Source: Adiantum capillus-veneris
Taxonomy: Eukaryota > Streptophyta > Polypodiopsida > Polypodiales > Pteridaceae
Direction: 5' to 3'
Assembly (NCBI GenBank): GCA_014529385.2
Contig: CM043953.1
Location: forward strand, 93,189,342 to 93,253,341
DNA length: 64,000 nucleotides
The notes beneath the pieces are model-generated. The model did not search any database. It saw only the letters and a program-made list of their open reading frames with translations, and was not told the origin of the DNA. How positions within the stretch are numbered: position 1 is the first letter of the stretch; every line of letters begins with the position of its first letter. The position numbers and the translations under genes are program-made. Of this stretch, positions 1-16,482 are shown in pieces.

Positions 1-15
1 AGACATTAATTGTCA

Positions 16-213
16 GTGTTAAGGTTGCCTTGTGTATTGCACTCAAAGCACAAGTGAGGAGTATTTAATGAACGTGGTCTCGTCTTTCCTAGCCTCTCTG
101 ATAAGTCCAAGAGTGTTAAGGTTGACTTGTGTATTGCACTCAAATCACAAGGGAGTCGAGTAAATTTAATGAACAGGGTCTCGTCGCTCCTAGCCTCTTT
201 GATATGTCGAAGA
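16..213. repeat. Two-copy tandem duplication, 97-bp unit
   Basis: The block beginning gtgttaaggttg at 16 recurs at 113 with about a dozen differences and runs to about 213. Both copies carry the motif attgcactcaaa and end in a cctagcctct stretch. No coding potential is seen. Confidence 0.85.
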
Positions 214-651
214 GTGGGTCTTGCTATCTCTTAACTCCATAAGCTACCTGTTTAAAAATTCTCTTCTTCTTCTTCTCACCCCTTGTATATTAAGCCATGA
301 ATGAGCGGTACTAGTTGTGTGATGCAGCCATGTGTGGTCACTTTTATCATCTAGATTGTGTGGTAAGATGATTTTAAAAGACAAGGATACCAGTGACAAA
401 GCTGTTTTGGTGCCAGAGTCCATCAAGGAAGGGAAGGGATTTGCCTGTCCCATGGAAAAAAGCTGCAAATAAGGCAAAGGGCAAGTCAAAGAAGAATGTG
501 ATCTGCAGTTTGGTGTATGTCATAGATACTCACGAGCCTGGCATTGTAAATGTTTGCCTTTGTAAGTTCTGTCTAAAATGTTGCTATCACAAAGAAAGAG
601 GATTTGTTACTTGTTTCTATTGGTGACATTAGTGCTACTTGTATTTGACAG

Positions 652-734
652 TACCCTTCCTCTAATGGTGGCTCTGATGAGGAGGAAAATGATGAGCCTC
701 AAAGAGCTTGGGACAATCTTCTACCCAATCATTG
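652..734 (+). CDS. Possible isolated exon of an unrecognised gene
   Basis: An 83-nt stretch preceded by a T-rich tract ending in ag and followed by gttagt. It reads SSNGGSDEEENDEPQRAWDN in one open frame, an acidic hydrophilic segment typical of a disordered protein region. No neighbouring exon could be joined to it, and the surrounding 1-1000 region is otherwise non-coding. It could be a relic or a chance open stretch. Confidence 0.22.
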
Positions 735-740
735 GTTAGT

Positions 741-4073
<3,333 letters not shown>

Positions 4074-4300
4074 CACGTCAGTGAAATCCCTACAAGTAAC
4101 GTGATCACGTCTTTTTTGTGTGATATTAATTGTGTTATCAACATAATCACACGATTGTGATCACGTCAGTGAAATCCCTACAAGTACTCCTATCACAATA
4201 CACTCTTTGTTGTGTGACATTACTTGTGTTATCAACATAATCACACGATTGTGATCACGTCAGTGAAATCCCTACAAGTACTCCTATCACAATACACTCC
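4074..4300. repeat. Three-copy tandem repeat, 88-94 bp unit
   Basis: The core cacgtcagtgaaatccctac starts at 4074, 4162 and 4256. Copies two and three also share the following acaagtactcctatcacaat. It directly precedes the retrotransposon remnant. Confidence 0.85.
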
Positions 4301-4999
4301 TTGTTGCGCATGAATTCTTCTATACACAATACGACAATTTTGTTATTCACAACGACGACAGCACACATGATTTTATTTTTGAATGTCTTGCACACAAATT
4401 AAATCTAAATAAATTAAAATCACCATTTAAAGTAAAGAATGCATTCCAAGGGACACGGTTTAATGGTGTTTACATGGTTAATGACCTTAATGTCACTCTA
4501 GGTTCATACACCCCAAAAGCAAAATTTTCTCGTTGCACCACTACAATCCACCGATGTAAATTTAGGCATGCCTTTTCTTCATGAGTATAACCCCAACATT
4601 GACTACATGACACACACAATGTACTTCACTTTTAACGGTCAGCGCATCACTCTCATAGGCGACCCAAAATTGAGACATACCCACTCCTTTCACACACTCA
4701 AGTTAAACATGCACTTAGGAAATAACACAAAGCATATATGGTGTATGTGACAAAAGTAGAGGAAAAGTAGAAACCCTTGCTTCTCCTCAGAAATGCAACA
4801 TTTTTTGCATGCATATGATGATTGTTTTGCTCATGATTACCCACCTCACTTACCTCCTTCTCGCGGCGACATAGGCCACACAATAAAAATCATCCTTGGC
4901 AGTCAGCCACCACACTGTGCACCATATCGTCACGGTCTTATGCACCAACATGAGATTTAATGACAAGTCTTTGACCTCCTAGAAAAATGACTTATTAGA

Positions 5000-5570
5000 C
5001 CTAGCTCCTCTCCTTTTGGCACACCCGTCCTATTAGTCGAGAAGAAATATAAATAATTTAGGATGTGAATTGATTGTAGGGCTCTCAACAAGGTCATTAT
5101 GAAAAATTGCTACCCTATCCCCGGTGGAGATGACCTCCTAGACAAGTTAAAAGTGTGTCAATATTTAGCAAGATAGACCTAAAATCAGGGTATCATAAAA
5201 TTTGTATGCATCCAAATGATATTTTTAAAATCGTATTTTGCACACAACTTGGGCATTATGAATTAATTGAACTTCCTTTTGGTCTCATCAATGCACCAAC
5301 AACATTCTCTCGCATGATGAGCAAAATATTTTTGGAGCACCAACATTTTGTCATTGTCTTTTTCGATGATATTTTGATTTTTAGTAAATCAGAAAAATAA
5401 CAAGAGCACCATTTTTATATTTTCTTTGAGCTTTTACGTGACCATGACCTCTATGCTACCCCTCCCTAGAGTCATTTTGGTCAGATAGAAGTAGACTATT
5501 TAGGTCACATTGTATCTCATAAAGGTATTTTCTTGGAACCTGAGAAGATAGAGAGCATCCATAATTGGCC
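5000..5570 (+). pseudogene. Reverse transcriptase fragment (Ty3/gypsy)
   Basis: Visible RT landmarks are LIRPSSSPFGTPVLLVEKK upstream, then IDLKSGYHKI, ELPFGLINAPTTFSRMM and FFDDILIFSK, the last being the YxDD-type catalytic motif in its common FFDD form. The longest clean stretch is 5155-5400. Stops occur before and after it. The following HIVSHKGIFLEPEKIE leads into the connection region and then breaks off. Confidence 0.88.
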
Positions 5571-5789
5571 AAACCCCAAGACCGTAATGACGTTTGATTG
5601 TTTTTAGGTTTCTCTTGCTTAATTTAAAATAATTACTCTCACATTTCACTCCCTCTCACCCTTCTCACATGTAAGCATACGAATTTTTGTTGGGACGAAA
5701 GTCAGCTCTAATACTAGTATGCATACAATAATAATATCTATACTACCACATGAAAGGCACCTTTTGAGATCAAAGAGGGAAGACCTAAA

Positions 5790-6360
5790 AGTCCCTTGCT
5801 ACCTAAAGTACAAGGGAAGATCTTCGCTGCCGATGAGTATAACCGTGATCTACATGAATCTTTCCAAAAGATTAAGGAGTCTATATCCATCTCCGAACAA
5901 AGGCAAAAGACTGCTGCTGATAAGCACAGAAGGGCCTTAACATTCAAGGAAAATGATTGGGTCTTACTTAAGTTTCCCAAGGCTTGATTGAGGCACACAA
6001 CGGGCAAAATCCCTACGGACCACCAAAAGTATTATGCTAAACTGGCATAAAGATACTATGGTCCTTTTCAAATATTGAAGCCAATCAATGACATGGCTTA
6101 TCAACTCAAGCTGCCCAACCATTGGCTCATACACAATGATTTTCATGTGAGCCTACTTAAGCCCTACAAAGGAGAGCCACCAAGAGAACCAATTATTGAA
6201 GACCCCCCCAAAAATCAAAGACCAAGAAGAGGTGCTACAACCCGATCCTATCCTTTGGCATGAGGACAAGGTACTACGACATGGTAAGATTATCCAACGA
6301 TGTCTTATTAAGTTCAAAATATGTTAGATGGATGCAAGGAATACAGCTTAAGGATAGCAT
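5790..6360 (+). pseudogene. Integrase C-terminal and chromodomain-like remnant
   Basis: The region encodes ADEYNRDLHESFQKI, FKENDWVLLKFP, then [20 protein letters not shown] and [12 protein letters not shown]. This is the usual C-terminal integrase pattern in plant Ty3/gypsy elements (GDWVLL...YKLxLP...HNxFHVSxLKP). A chromodomain-like tail (LRHGKIIQR) follows near 6270 in a shifted frame. In-frame stops at about 5985 and 6050 break it. Confidence 0.8.
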
Positions 6361-6747
6361 GAACCTTGTCAATGCTTACAATGCTACATTAGAGTAAGCA
6401 AATGTAAATGTTTCTTTTAAATGTTTTTTGTCTTATAAGACTAATTCTCTTTTTATTGTGCAAAAATTTAAGCATTATGCATGCTTATAATCATGTTTTT
6501 GATGACTTCGTCTCTCAAACACCAAGTAGAATTTGCCACTCTACTTCGAGAGAATGAAATGGACTCAAGAGTTGGCATGCTTGTGGAAGCTAAGTATCCC
6601 AATCCCCAAATGGATTAGTCGTCCATCTTGGAATGATGTCATAGGGTAAAAAGGGATCCTCTACCCACTAAGAAACATCGACTATTGACTAAGGCTTTAT
6701 CTCTTCTATCTCATAGTGGAGGACGACTATGATTTCAAGAGAGGTAA

Positions 6748-8339
<1,592 letters not shown>

Positions 8340-9583
8340 CCCATACATTGGAGGGACTAGTAACTAAGCAAAATGTGTCTACTATAGTATGGATTGCAGG
8401 TAAGGGAATAGGTTGAAGCATATGAATGTGTTTTAGAGGTGTCTACAATCTATATTAGTTGTTATCCATGTCCACCTTACAGCCTTTTAAAACTTAAACC
8501 ATTGTCCAAAGTAATCAAAAATTCTAGTTAAAAATATGTGTGTTTGTTATTTCAAAGTTCATTTTAAGAGCCTATAGTCAAAAAGGTCATCACTGCTTTA
8601 AGACCCAAGCGGATTTTAGTAGTTGTTATAGATAAGGTTTAATATCCTCAGTTAAAAGAAAAAAAAAACTTAACTAGCTATGTATATACATATCATTCTG
8701 ATTGGAAGGCCACCACCCCTTGTGACCCAAGTGTGTTACTTCCCAATATTAGCCCAATAAAAAACCTTTTTATTCTTCTAACAATTCTACACAATTGAGC
8801 CATGAAGCAGCTAAAGTTGAATAAATGATCGCGGTCATATGGCCTCTATCCTTCAACCTTACCACCTTAAAAAAAATAAAATACAGTGTTATTCTATTGA
8901 AAATTAGTCGGACAAAAGGCTTAGGATTTAACCACAGATACAAATACAAAACCAAACCATCATTATGACTAATCAGAGAACGAGAGCCCAATCTACCCCC
9001 CCCGGCCTCCCCTTTTTTAAAGTGAAAAACTGCAGTAACCCTTCCAAGAACCAACTACTATAGTGGCGCCATGTGCCGCCTATAAGACGTAAATCCTCTA
9101 TTGAAAGCACGTTCAGTAAAAAACCCATGCAATTGATGTGAGAACCATCACTAAGAGACAACAAGATCAACCCCGTATTTACAAAAACCAAAGTAAGTGG
9201 TAAAAATAATAGCGAGGCCATGCGTTGTCTATAAGATGTAAATAGCTCGTTCACCTAGAAAATCCATGCAAGTGATGTGAGAATACTTACCAAGTGCCTA
9301 CAGGATCAACCCCTTGCATACAAAATCCAAAACCATAGTATGCAGTAACATCATTAGTCCTTTGTTCAGCGTGCAGTAGGGTAGAAAAAAACAAAAATAC
9401 CATTAGTATGGCAATGTAACCAGAACCCCTCAGATAAGGAACTAACCCATGTGGTGTTGCAAACCACCAAATGCCATTACTCCTACAACCAGTCCCTCAA
9501 AGTGTCATCATAAATAAACACAAACCAAAGAAAGCTGTCTAAAACGGTGCAGCTTACCTCACAGTACCATCAACAAAATCCAA
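8340..9583. other. Gene-free stretch with a diverged tandem duplication
   Basis: No gene is supported. About 9060-9200 and 9210-9345 are diverged copies of one segment, sharing tataagacgtaaat, cccatgcaattgatgtgaga and ggatcaacccc motifs. Confidence 0.6.
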
Positions 9584-9616
9584 CATTAGGAAATTTCAGA
9601 GGTCATTCGGAGGGCC
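9584..9616 (+). repeat. Left terminal inverted repeat of the 12-kb element
   Basis: It starts CATTAGGAAATTTCAGAGG and ends ggagggcc. Beyond the TIR the left end continues gaagagagaggaaaat, closely like the left end of the small element at 38403, so left and right ends are distinguishable. Confidence 0.88.
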
Positions 9617-9936
9617 ATATGAAGAGAGAGGAAAATAGAGCGCGTCCAATGAGCACGAAGGCTACGTTATGTAGGAAAGTACGTGGAAAGACTCAAAAAT
9701 AGGAAAATAGCATAAAACTTTCACGAATCTAGGATTGTAGCATCGTAATTTCCTTCCTTTTACCGAGCTTTTAGGTGCTTGCATGTGGTCCCACTTTTGA
9801 TATTCTCTTATGGTCATTAACGTACTGGAGGGTGACCATTGAGCCCGCACAAGATATTGGAATTCTAAAACACTTTCCCTCCATTAGATTGCTTTCAAAG
9901 TGAATCTCCCTCCACTAAAGCTTTTCTCTGAGAGCT

Positions 9937-11357
9937 ATGGCTTCCACGTCTTCTCACCCAAGAAGCTCCAGGTGTTTACTGTCTCTCACACCAACAACCA
10001 ACGGCTGCACTTTGCCTAGAAGGCCAAGTAGTAGCATATCCTCAATTACAATATCAACTTCAATAACTGCAGAGAACCAATGGGTTGGACAAAGGATAAA
10101 CAAAGGTTCATGGGTCCTCATGCAACCAAGAAGACCCAAGAGGTCTAGTGGTATCAATGTTTACCGCTCAGCATGGAAGGCCAGAGTGTTGGATTTCAAA
10201 GTTGAAATCGGCAAAAGATCTGTAAAGGAAGTTCTTGTTCAGCATGTGTTTACCCATCCAGAGGTGATAGCAAACGGTGGAAATGTATCAGATATATATC
10301 AACTACGTTGCAATTGTAAGTACTCTTGACATGTGAACTTACTGATACTCTCATTATAACTTTTCTTATATATTTTGCAATGTTTCTCCCGCTTCTTATG
10401 ATCAATGTCTCCATTCTTCACAGCTCAATTACATTAGATTTGTCATTTTTACTTATTGATACTCTTAGTTTAACTCTTCTTATATATATTGCAGATGTTT
10501 ATCCCTCTTCTTATGAGCAATGGGAGCCTGTGGAGTGCATAATTGGCCTCTTCCATGTTGTTCATGCCCACATTGGTTCTCTACAGTATTCAGGGAGGAG
10601 CAGCAAAAGCCTGGCTGATGAGGGAATATTTTTTTATGACCACTTCTACCAACTCAGCTCAGGGAATAAGAATGGCATGTTGGTGAAAGTGCCTCTACCA
10701 ACCGATTGGAACACTGTGGACTGGCCAGTTCCCGAGGAAACAATGGTGGAGGCAATGCGAAGTAAGCTCTACAAGGATATACAGAGGTCTCTACGTAGCT
10801 CTATTCCCACCAAACTGGTTAGAATTGCAAACTTTTGTCCTGTTGCACTCTTCATAGAGTTGTTTCATAGCTACAACATCCGTGTTACGAAAACTATGTT
10901 CATGTGCAAGTCATTTCAGTAGTCATCCTGTGACAAACTTCTTGACAGAGGATGGTATGTAAAGGAAGAGATTGGTTTACGGTGCGAGGTCGCGCTTGAT
11001 ACTCTAGTTGTCAAGTACATGATTGCAAGCCAATCACTGTTACTCTCGTTTTGGTATATGCGATCACAAATGCTCAATGGTAAGTACATTCCTATGGACC
11101 AGGTTTCTGCAGGTTTGGAAGATAATCCTGTTGTAGATGTGGAAGTGATTGATAAAGAGCATGGCCTACTGTTGGTGGTTACAATAAGGGAGCTATGCAG
11201 TCTTCAGCATTTGTGGCATGACATAATTGAAGAGTCAATGGACAGGGACCTATCAGATTTTTCCTTTTTCCTAGTTGACCGTAAGGTGATGCGGCGAAGG
11301 GAAAAAGATATTTTGTGCAAAGAGTTGGATGGTCGGGTTGAAGTAGTGTCAATGTAA
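9937..11357 (+). pseudogene. Gene A of the 12-kb element, unknown function
   Basis: Two exons join in phase: 9937-10315 (donor gtaagt) and 10495-11357 (acceptor tattgcag). The product would be about 414 residues. A Ser/Thr-rich, basic N-terminus (about residues 1-75) precedes a mixed region with many aromatic residues. There are no predicted membrane spans and no motif I recognise. Exon 2 has one in-frame TAG at 10920-10922, after which the same frame runs on for 145 codons, so this looks like a nonsense mutation rather than the end of the gene. It lies 320 bp inside the left TIR and converges on gene B. Confidence 0.65.
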
Positions 11358-11476
11358 CAGATATTCTTGTGAACCCAAGTGTATACAAATGACTTTCAAT
11401 ACATGAAGTTTATTGAGCTCATTTGTCAATTGTGCCCTGTGAAAAAGTGTGCTTGAAATACATTTCTTTACCATGT

Positions 11477-11523
<47 letters not shown>

Positions 11524-11553
11524 GTTAGACAAGACAAAGACATGATAGAAGAG
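11358..11553. repeat. A/B convergent spacer with (CT)n
   Basis: A short spacer between the stop codons of convergent genes A and B. It contains a (TC)n microsatellite at about 11480-11520. Confidence 0.8.
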
Positions 11554-14350
11554 TCATCTTAATTCATTAGAAAGTACAAACTCGTCCGTGAACAATGGAC
11601 TGAGATACAATTTCTGTAAGTATGGAATCAGAATGTCTTCAAGGTAAAAATCGAAGGAATGACCCTCGAAAGAAGGTGGTGAGATAGTTGTTCCCGGCGG
11701 ATTTAGTTCTCCCTTTTTAGGAGTATCATCAATCAGTAGTGTATTAGTTGCATCAAAGGATACACCGATTTGGCTAAACGGTTTGTACAAAAGAGGTAAG
11801 TGTGGTTTTTTAGGGTGGTAGTGGCCCTGAACGGTAACGCATTTTCTTTGATCATACAAAAAGGCAAAATCTGACGTGTGAGCGCCGCATACACTGCAAA
11901 CTATTGTAACTAGTGGCGACAAGTTTTGCATTTGCATTGAAGACTATATGGCAACTCTGAAGCGCGGAAGAAGAAACTGAATAAATTCCTTGGTTCCTGG
12001 ACGAACCACGACTCGACAAGTTCCCATCCGAAACGTTTGCAAATCCTCAAAGGGTTCTGTGTCACTGAGAGGCACGCGCATCAATAGCAATCCATTGACG
12101 TCCAAGATAATCAACCTCTGTAAAAGTTGACAAGTACATATAAGTAGTTAGAAGCTGAACATATTTTGCCATACTTGAATAGACATTACCGGAACAACCG
12201 TGTCTACAGGTAGCAAGGGTCCATACTGGGTCTCTGTAGTGTTGATGTCGTTGTTGCTCTCCTCTGCTTTAGCTTCATCATTCACATCTTCATAGTCATC
12301 ATTCACATCTTCATCAGGGGTCTCCCCCATGGCTCTTTCTGCCTTATTCAAGGTTTCCTCCAAGGTCTTTTCCTCTCCCTCGGTTGACCGGCTTGCCTCA
12401 TACATCCTTGCCTGATCCATATCAGTTTGCTCATCCCTAGGCTTGCTTTCCTCATCCATATCCTTTTGCTCATCTATAGGCCTGCTTTCCTCATCTTGGG
12501 TTTCATCCATAGGCTCTTTTGGCTCCTCCACTGGCTGACTTGGCTCTTTCATTGTCTCCTCTGGTTGTACACTAGCACCTTCCATATGCTCATTTGACCT
12601 TTCCTCATCCTCGGCTCTTTCATCTTCTGCTGATATGACCCCCTCGGCCCGTTGTGATTCCACTGTATTGGATGCAGGGGTTTGTCGTGGTGGCACGTCA
12701 TGTATTGTTAGATCAATAGTGCGGTCATCCAAGCCGCTATCTTCAAGCTCTCTGGGGCTAGACATAGTAAGCATGTGTTGTATTAAACTTACCCGGTATC
12801 TTTGCAAATAATCATATGTGTAGTTTTTTAAAGCACTCTGCAAAATTGAAAGACCACATGGTGAGAATTCTTTTATAAACTAAACCAAAACTGACTGAAT
12901 GCATTGCCAAATGGTTACCTTAGTCATGAAAGGTTTTAATGCAAAGTAGCTTTGCAGGACATATTCTGCATGGAGAAGACATCTCCAGCCGCAAGAATTT
13001 CCATCGGTTTGATTTGGGACAGGTACATCTTTGATTGGGGCCTTGTATAGTTCATACCTTCCACATAGCTTGCCATAGGCAAGCAACAACCTCTTTATAC
13101 AACTGCACAAAGCAGCGTCAAGATGTTAGCATGAGGCTTCAAATTTACATGGATATCTATAAGAAACACTTTCTGATACAAAACACTTACATCCTAATTT
13201 CAAGGTGGGTTCCTTTTATTGAATTGAACACCCACACTGCTGGTTGGTCAACATCAAGGCATATGAGACTCCAGTGATGGTTGTTCTCATATGGAAAGAT
13301 GATGACAGTAACTTCCAGCATAGCACAGTGGAGAAACCAACTCTCAAACGTCCCAGATGGATTGTTCTTTTGTCTAATAATCACTGACATTTGTGGATCA
13401 AGAAGAAACACCTCTGTGTGGGTGTGCAGTGGGAGTTGACTTTTGATCAGGCTGCAGAGAGTTTACCTGAGTTAGCAAACCTATTATCTGAGTTTTCAAA
13501 GCTAGCAAGATAGTAACACTTACTTAAGACAAGCATAGATAATTGTGTCTGAAATCTGAGCATCTGGCTTCTGCAATAAATTAATGTCCACTTTTTCCAA
13601 AGCTAGCTTTCTGGCTCCATCTACAAATGGTATCTCTGCAAGCAAACCATCCTTCATTGAAAGTAGAGTTTCTTGATTGCTTGCCTCTATGGACAGGGTC
13701 ACATTGCATTCTGTTTGCCTCTAGGACTCCACTGCTACTTTTGCTTTCTCCTTAAGCTCTGCTTCCCTCGTGTCCTCTGTTTGGCGAGCAATAGTCTCTA
13801 CCCTTGCCCTTGTATTCACATCATGTGTGACATCTACAACTGTGATTTGTGGCACTAGCTCAGGGGGGTATAACAAAATTTCCCTCATTTTCTTATCCCT
13901 GCAGACATTGGGGACCAATAGTTTGTCATACCTCCACCTTATTCTTTTCAGTGTCTCACTATCTTTGTCCATTATAGTAACCCTGTGGGCATGGGCTGCA
14001 ACAATGGTGATGTCACTGAAGTACTCCAGTAGGAAGTCCTCTGCTGCTTCTTGTAGAGCCATTAATGCCACCACCTTCCACCTTTTGGTGCCCCAGGTAG
14101 CTTCTTCACATATGGACCTCACCATCCTCTGAAACGGCAGCTTTGGTATGCATAAATCTACACATTTCTGTGCCTTTTTGATTTCTCTGAAAAGTCCCAT
14201 GCAGGTTTGTAACTTCTTCACCCTTGGACCTTTCAGAATTTTATTGGGTTTTCCAGGTCTTTTCTTTGGGGTTGCAGATCTGCTACTTGCCTTAGCTGCT
14301 AATCCTGGTCCCTTTTCTGCCTTCCTTGCAGTGGCTTTTGTTCTAGCCAT
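11554..14350 (-). pseudogene. Gene B: histone H3-like, C48/ULP1-like protease and FCP1/HAD-like fusion
   Basis: Five exons with GT-AG borders fit in phase: 14350-13524, 13451-13191, 13102-12919, 12837-12190 and 12117-11554, giving 828 codons. Residues 1-10 are MARTKATARK, like the H3 tail around K4 and K9. Residues 54-140 follow the H3 fold (LPFQR 71-75, MALQEA 97-102, HRVTIM 122-127). Residues about 276-424 are C48-like, with HHW near 335, FNS near 352 (Asn where most family members have Asp) and QTDGNSCG with Cys400. Residues about 425-640 are acidic and low complexity. From 641 there is an FCP1-type HAD domain: LDVNGLL in place of DxDxT, and LLIDDTP near the end. TAG codons interrupt codon 210 (13721-13723) and codon 698 (11944-11946), the latter where the family usually has Trp. 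The start has G at -3 and +4. Possible roles, such as chromatin targeting or deSUMOylation, are inference only. Confidence 0.8.
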
Positions 14351-14371
14351 TTCACTATATACAAAAAGAGG

Positions 14372-14445
<74 letters not shown>

Positions 14446-14490
14446 TTCTATAGCTTAGCATATTTAAATAGAGAGAGAGTGAGAGACTCC

Positions 14491-14559
14491 CATTACTATA
14501 GGAGCGCGTGGAGCATGTTTTGACCTCAAAAAACACCTCCGCGCGCCATTAGTATAAGG
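14491..14559. repeat. GC-rich hairpin motif 1
   Basis: An imperfect inverted repeat. The left arm reads ttactataggagcgcgtgg; the right arm read in complement is tactaatggcgcgcggagg. The loop is A/T-rich. It shares arms with hairpins 2-4 and sits between CT-rich tracts. Confidence 0.7.
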
Positions 14560-14649
14560 TAAAAGAAAGACTCACTCTCTCTCTCTCTCTCTTTCCCCCG
14601 CCTTACATCCTCTCTCTATAACACTCACACATACACTGGTCGATGCACA

Positions 14650-14706
14650 GTACTAACGGCGCGCATAGAGACATGCACACCGGTTATGCCTCTCTACGTG
14701 CGCCTT

Positions 14707-14711
<5 letters not shown>
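14650..14711. repeat. GC-rich hairpin motif 2
   Basis: The left arm is gtactaacggcgcgcataga. The right arm in complement is tactaaaggcgcacgtagag. The (GA)n tract at 14709 follows directly. Confidence 0.72.
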
Positions 14712-14777
<66 letters not shown>

Positions 14778-15114
14778 CTCTATGTGTGTGTGTGTGTATG
14801 TGTGTCTGTATTTTTGTGTGTGTGTAAGTTATATTTGTGTGTGTGTGTGTGTGAGTGTGTGTGTGTCTCTGTATGTGTGTGTGTGTGTATGTTATATTTG
14901 TGTCTCTGTGTGTTTGTGTGTATGTTATATTTGTTTGTATCTGTGTGTGTTTGTGTGTGTATGTTAGATTTGTGTGTCTCTGGGTTTGTGAGTGTGTGTG
15001 TCTTTGGTGTGTATGTTATATTTGTGTCTCTGTGTGTTTGTGTGTATGTTATATTTGTCTGTTTCTGTGTGTGTGTGTGTGTGTGTTTGTGTATGTTTTA
15101 TTTGTGTGTCTGTG

Positions 15115-15160
<46 letters not shown>

Positions 15161-15369
15161 GTGTTTGTGATTGTATGTGTGTGTTGTTTGTTAAGACAGA
15201 GCTAGATATGCAATATACTGTGACAGAAATAGAGAGAGAGAGATAGAGGCAAAGGCAGAGGGAAATTTCAGAAGCAGAGGGAGAGAGAGAGAGGGCCAAA
15301 CCTCCTGAGGACGCAGACCTTCGTTATGTCTAAGATGGGTCGGCTTGCTGTCGGAGACGCAGACGACGA

Positions 15370-15438
<69 letters not shown>

Positions 15439-15606
15439 ACTCACTCTCTTTCACGAGGTGTGGTTTTTCTCTCTCATGACCTCTATATATGACGTACAAA
15501 AGTATACGGTCTCAATAATGACCGCACGTGCGGCAACATGCAATTATACTCTATTTTATAGTAACACGTGGGGCGCCGCCATGTGTATCCGTTATAAGTG
15601 TGATTT

Positions 15607-15652
<46 letters not shown>

Positions 15653-15707
15653 CGAGAGAGAGAGAGCCTCATTACTGCCAGAGAGTGATAGAGAGAGAGA
15701 GAGTGAT

Positions 15708-15740
<33 letters not shown>

Positions 15741-16051
15741 ACCATAGAAAGAGAGAAGGAGAGAGAGAGAGACAGATTGAGAGAGAGATAGAGAGAGGGA
15801 CTCCTTACTCTCAGAGAGAGAGAGAGAGGGAGAGAGACAGAGTCATTTTGACAGAAAAAAAGCAATGGAGGAGACACCTCCCTTGCAGTTTCTGCAAACC
15901 CCACCAACAAAAGGTGATCTCTCACTCTTTCTCTCTGTATTTCCAACAGTTGGTACAAATTGTGTGTGTGTGTGTGTGTGTGTGTGTAAACAAAGAAAAA
16001 CCCATACTGTTGTTCAACACACACACACCTCAACACATACTTCCATAGACA

Positions 16052-16088
<37 letters not shown>

Positions 16089-16144
16089 ACAGACACACAC
16101 ACAGAGACATACACACTCTCTCTCTCCCTCCCCTCTCTGTCCTC

Positions 16145-16209
16145 GTTACTAACGACGCGCAGAGCCAACCAAACATTGGCTGCAGCTCTCTCCACGCGCC
16201 TATAGTATA
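16145..16209. repeat. GC-rich hairpin motif 3
   Basis: The left arm is gttactaacgacgcgcagag. The right arm in complement is ctatactataggcgcgtgga. It has the same design as motifs 1, 2 and 4. Confidence 0.68.
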
Positions 16210-16213
16210 GTTA

Positions 16214-16300
<87 letters not shown>

Positions 16301-16301
<1 letters not shown>

Positions 16302-16367
16302 GTACTTAAGGCGCGCGTAGAGAGTTGCAAAAAGTATGTTGTCGTCCTTGCGCGCCTTTAGTACAAA
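16301..16367. repeat. GC-rich hairpin motif 4
   Basis: The left arm is tgtacttaaggcgcgcgtag. The right arm in complement is ttgtactaaaggcgcgcaag. A (CT)n tract lies directly before it and a (CA)n tract directly after. Confidence 0.72.
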
Positions 16368-16368
16368 G

Positions 16369-16401
<33 letters not shown>

Positions 16402-16426
16402 CTATGTGTATTTTTTTAATGTTCTT

Positions 16427-16482
<56 letters not shown>

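Larger units (their letters stand above)
14351..15864. promoter_or_regulatory. Divergent B/C intergenic region packed with microsatellites
   Basis: This spacer separates the divergent starts of genes B and C and should hold both promoters (inference). It contains (CT)n at 14371-14443, (GA)n at 14709-14776, a long degenerate (TG)n at about 14781-15170, (CT)n at 15372-15437 and (GA)n at about 15607-15740. GC-rich hairpin motifs lie between the tracts, and a perfect 12-bp palindrome CCGCACGTGCGG sits near 15522. No TATA box stands out. Confidence 0.6.

Noticed and set aside
4074-4300. Possible CRISPR-like array
   Set aside because: The units are contiguous tandem repeats of 88-94 bp without unique spacers, and the host is a eukaryote.
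13721-14350. A stand-alone histone H3 gene
   Set aside because: The H3-like part has no natural stop: the same frame passes a single TAG and goes on, in phase over four introns, into protease and phosphatase-like domains. It is also too diverged to be a replication-dependent H3.
14643-15299. Long ORFs of Cys/Val or His/Thr repeats
   Set aside because: Pure products of a degenerate (TG)n tract, overlapping on both strands.
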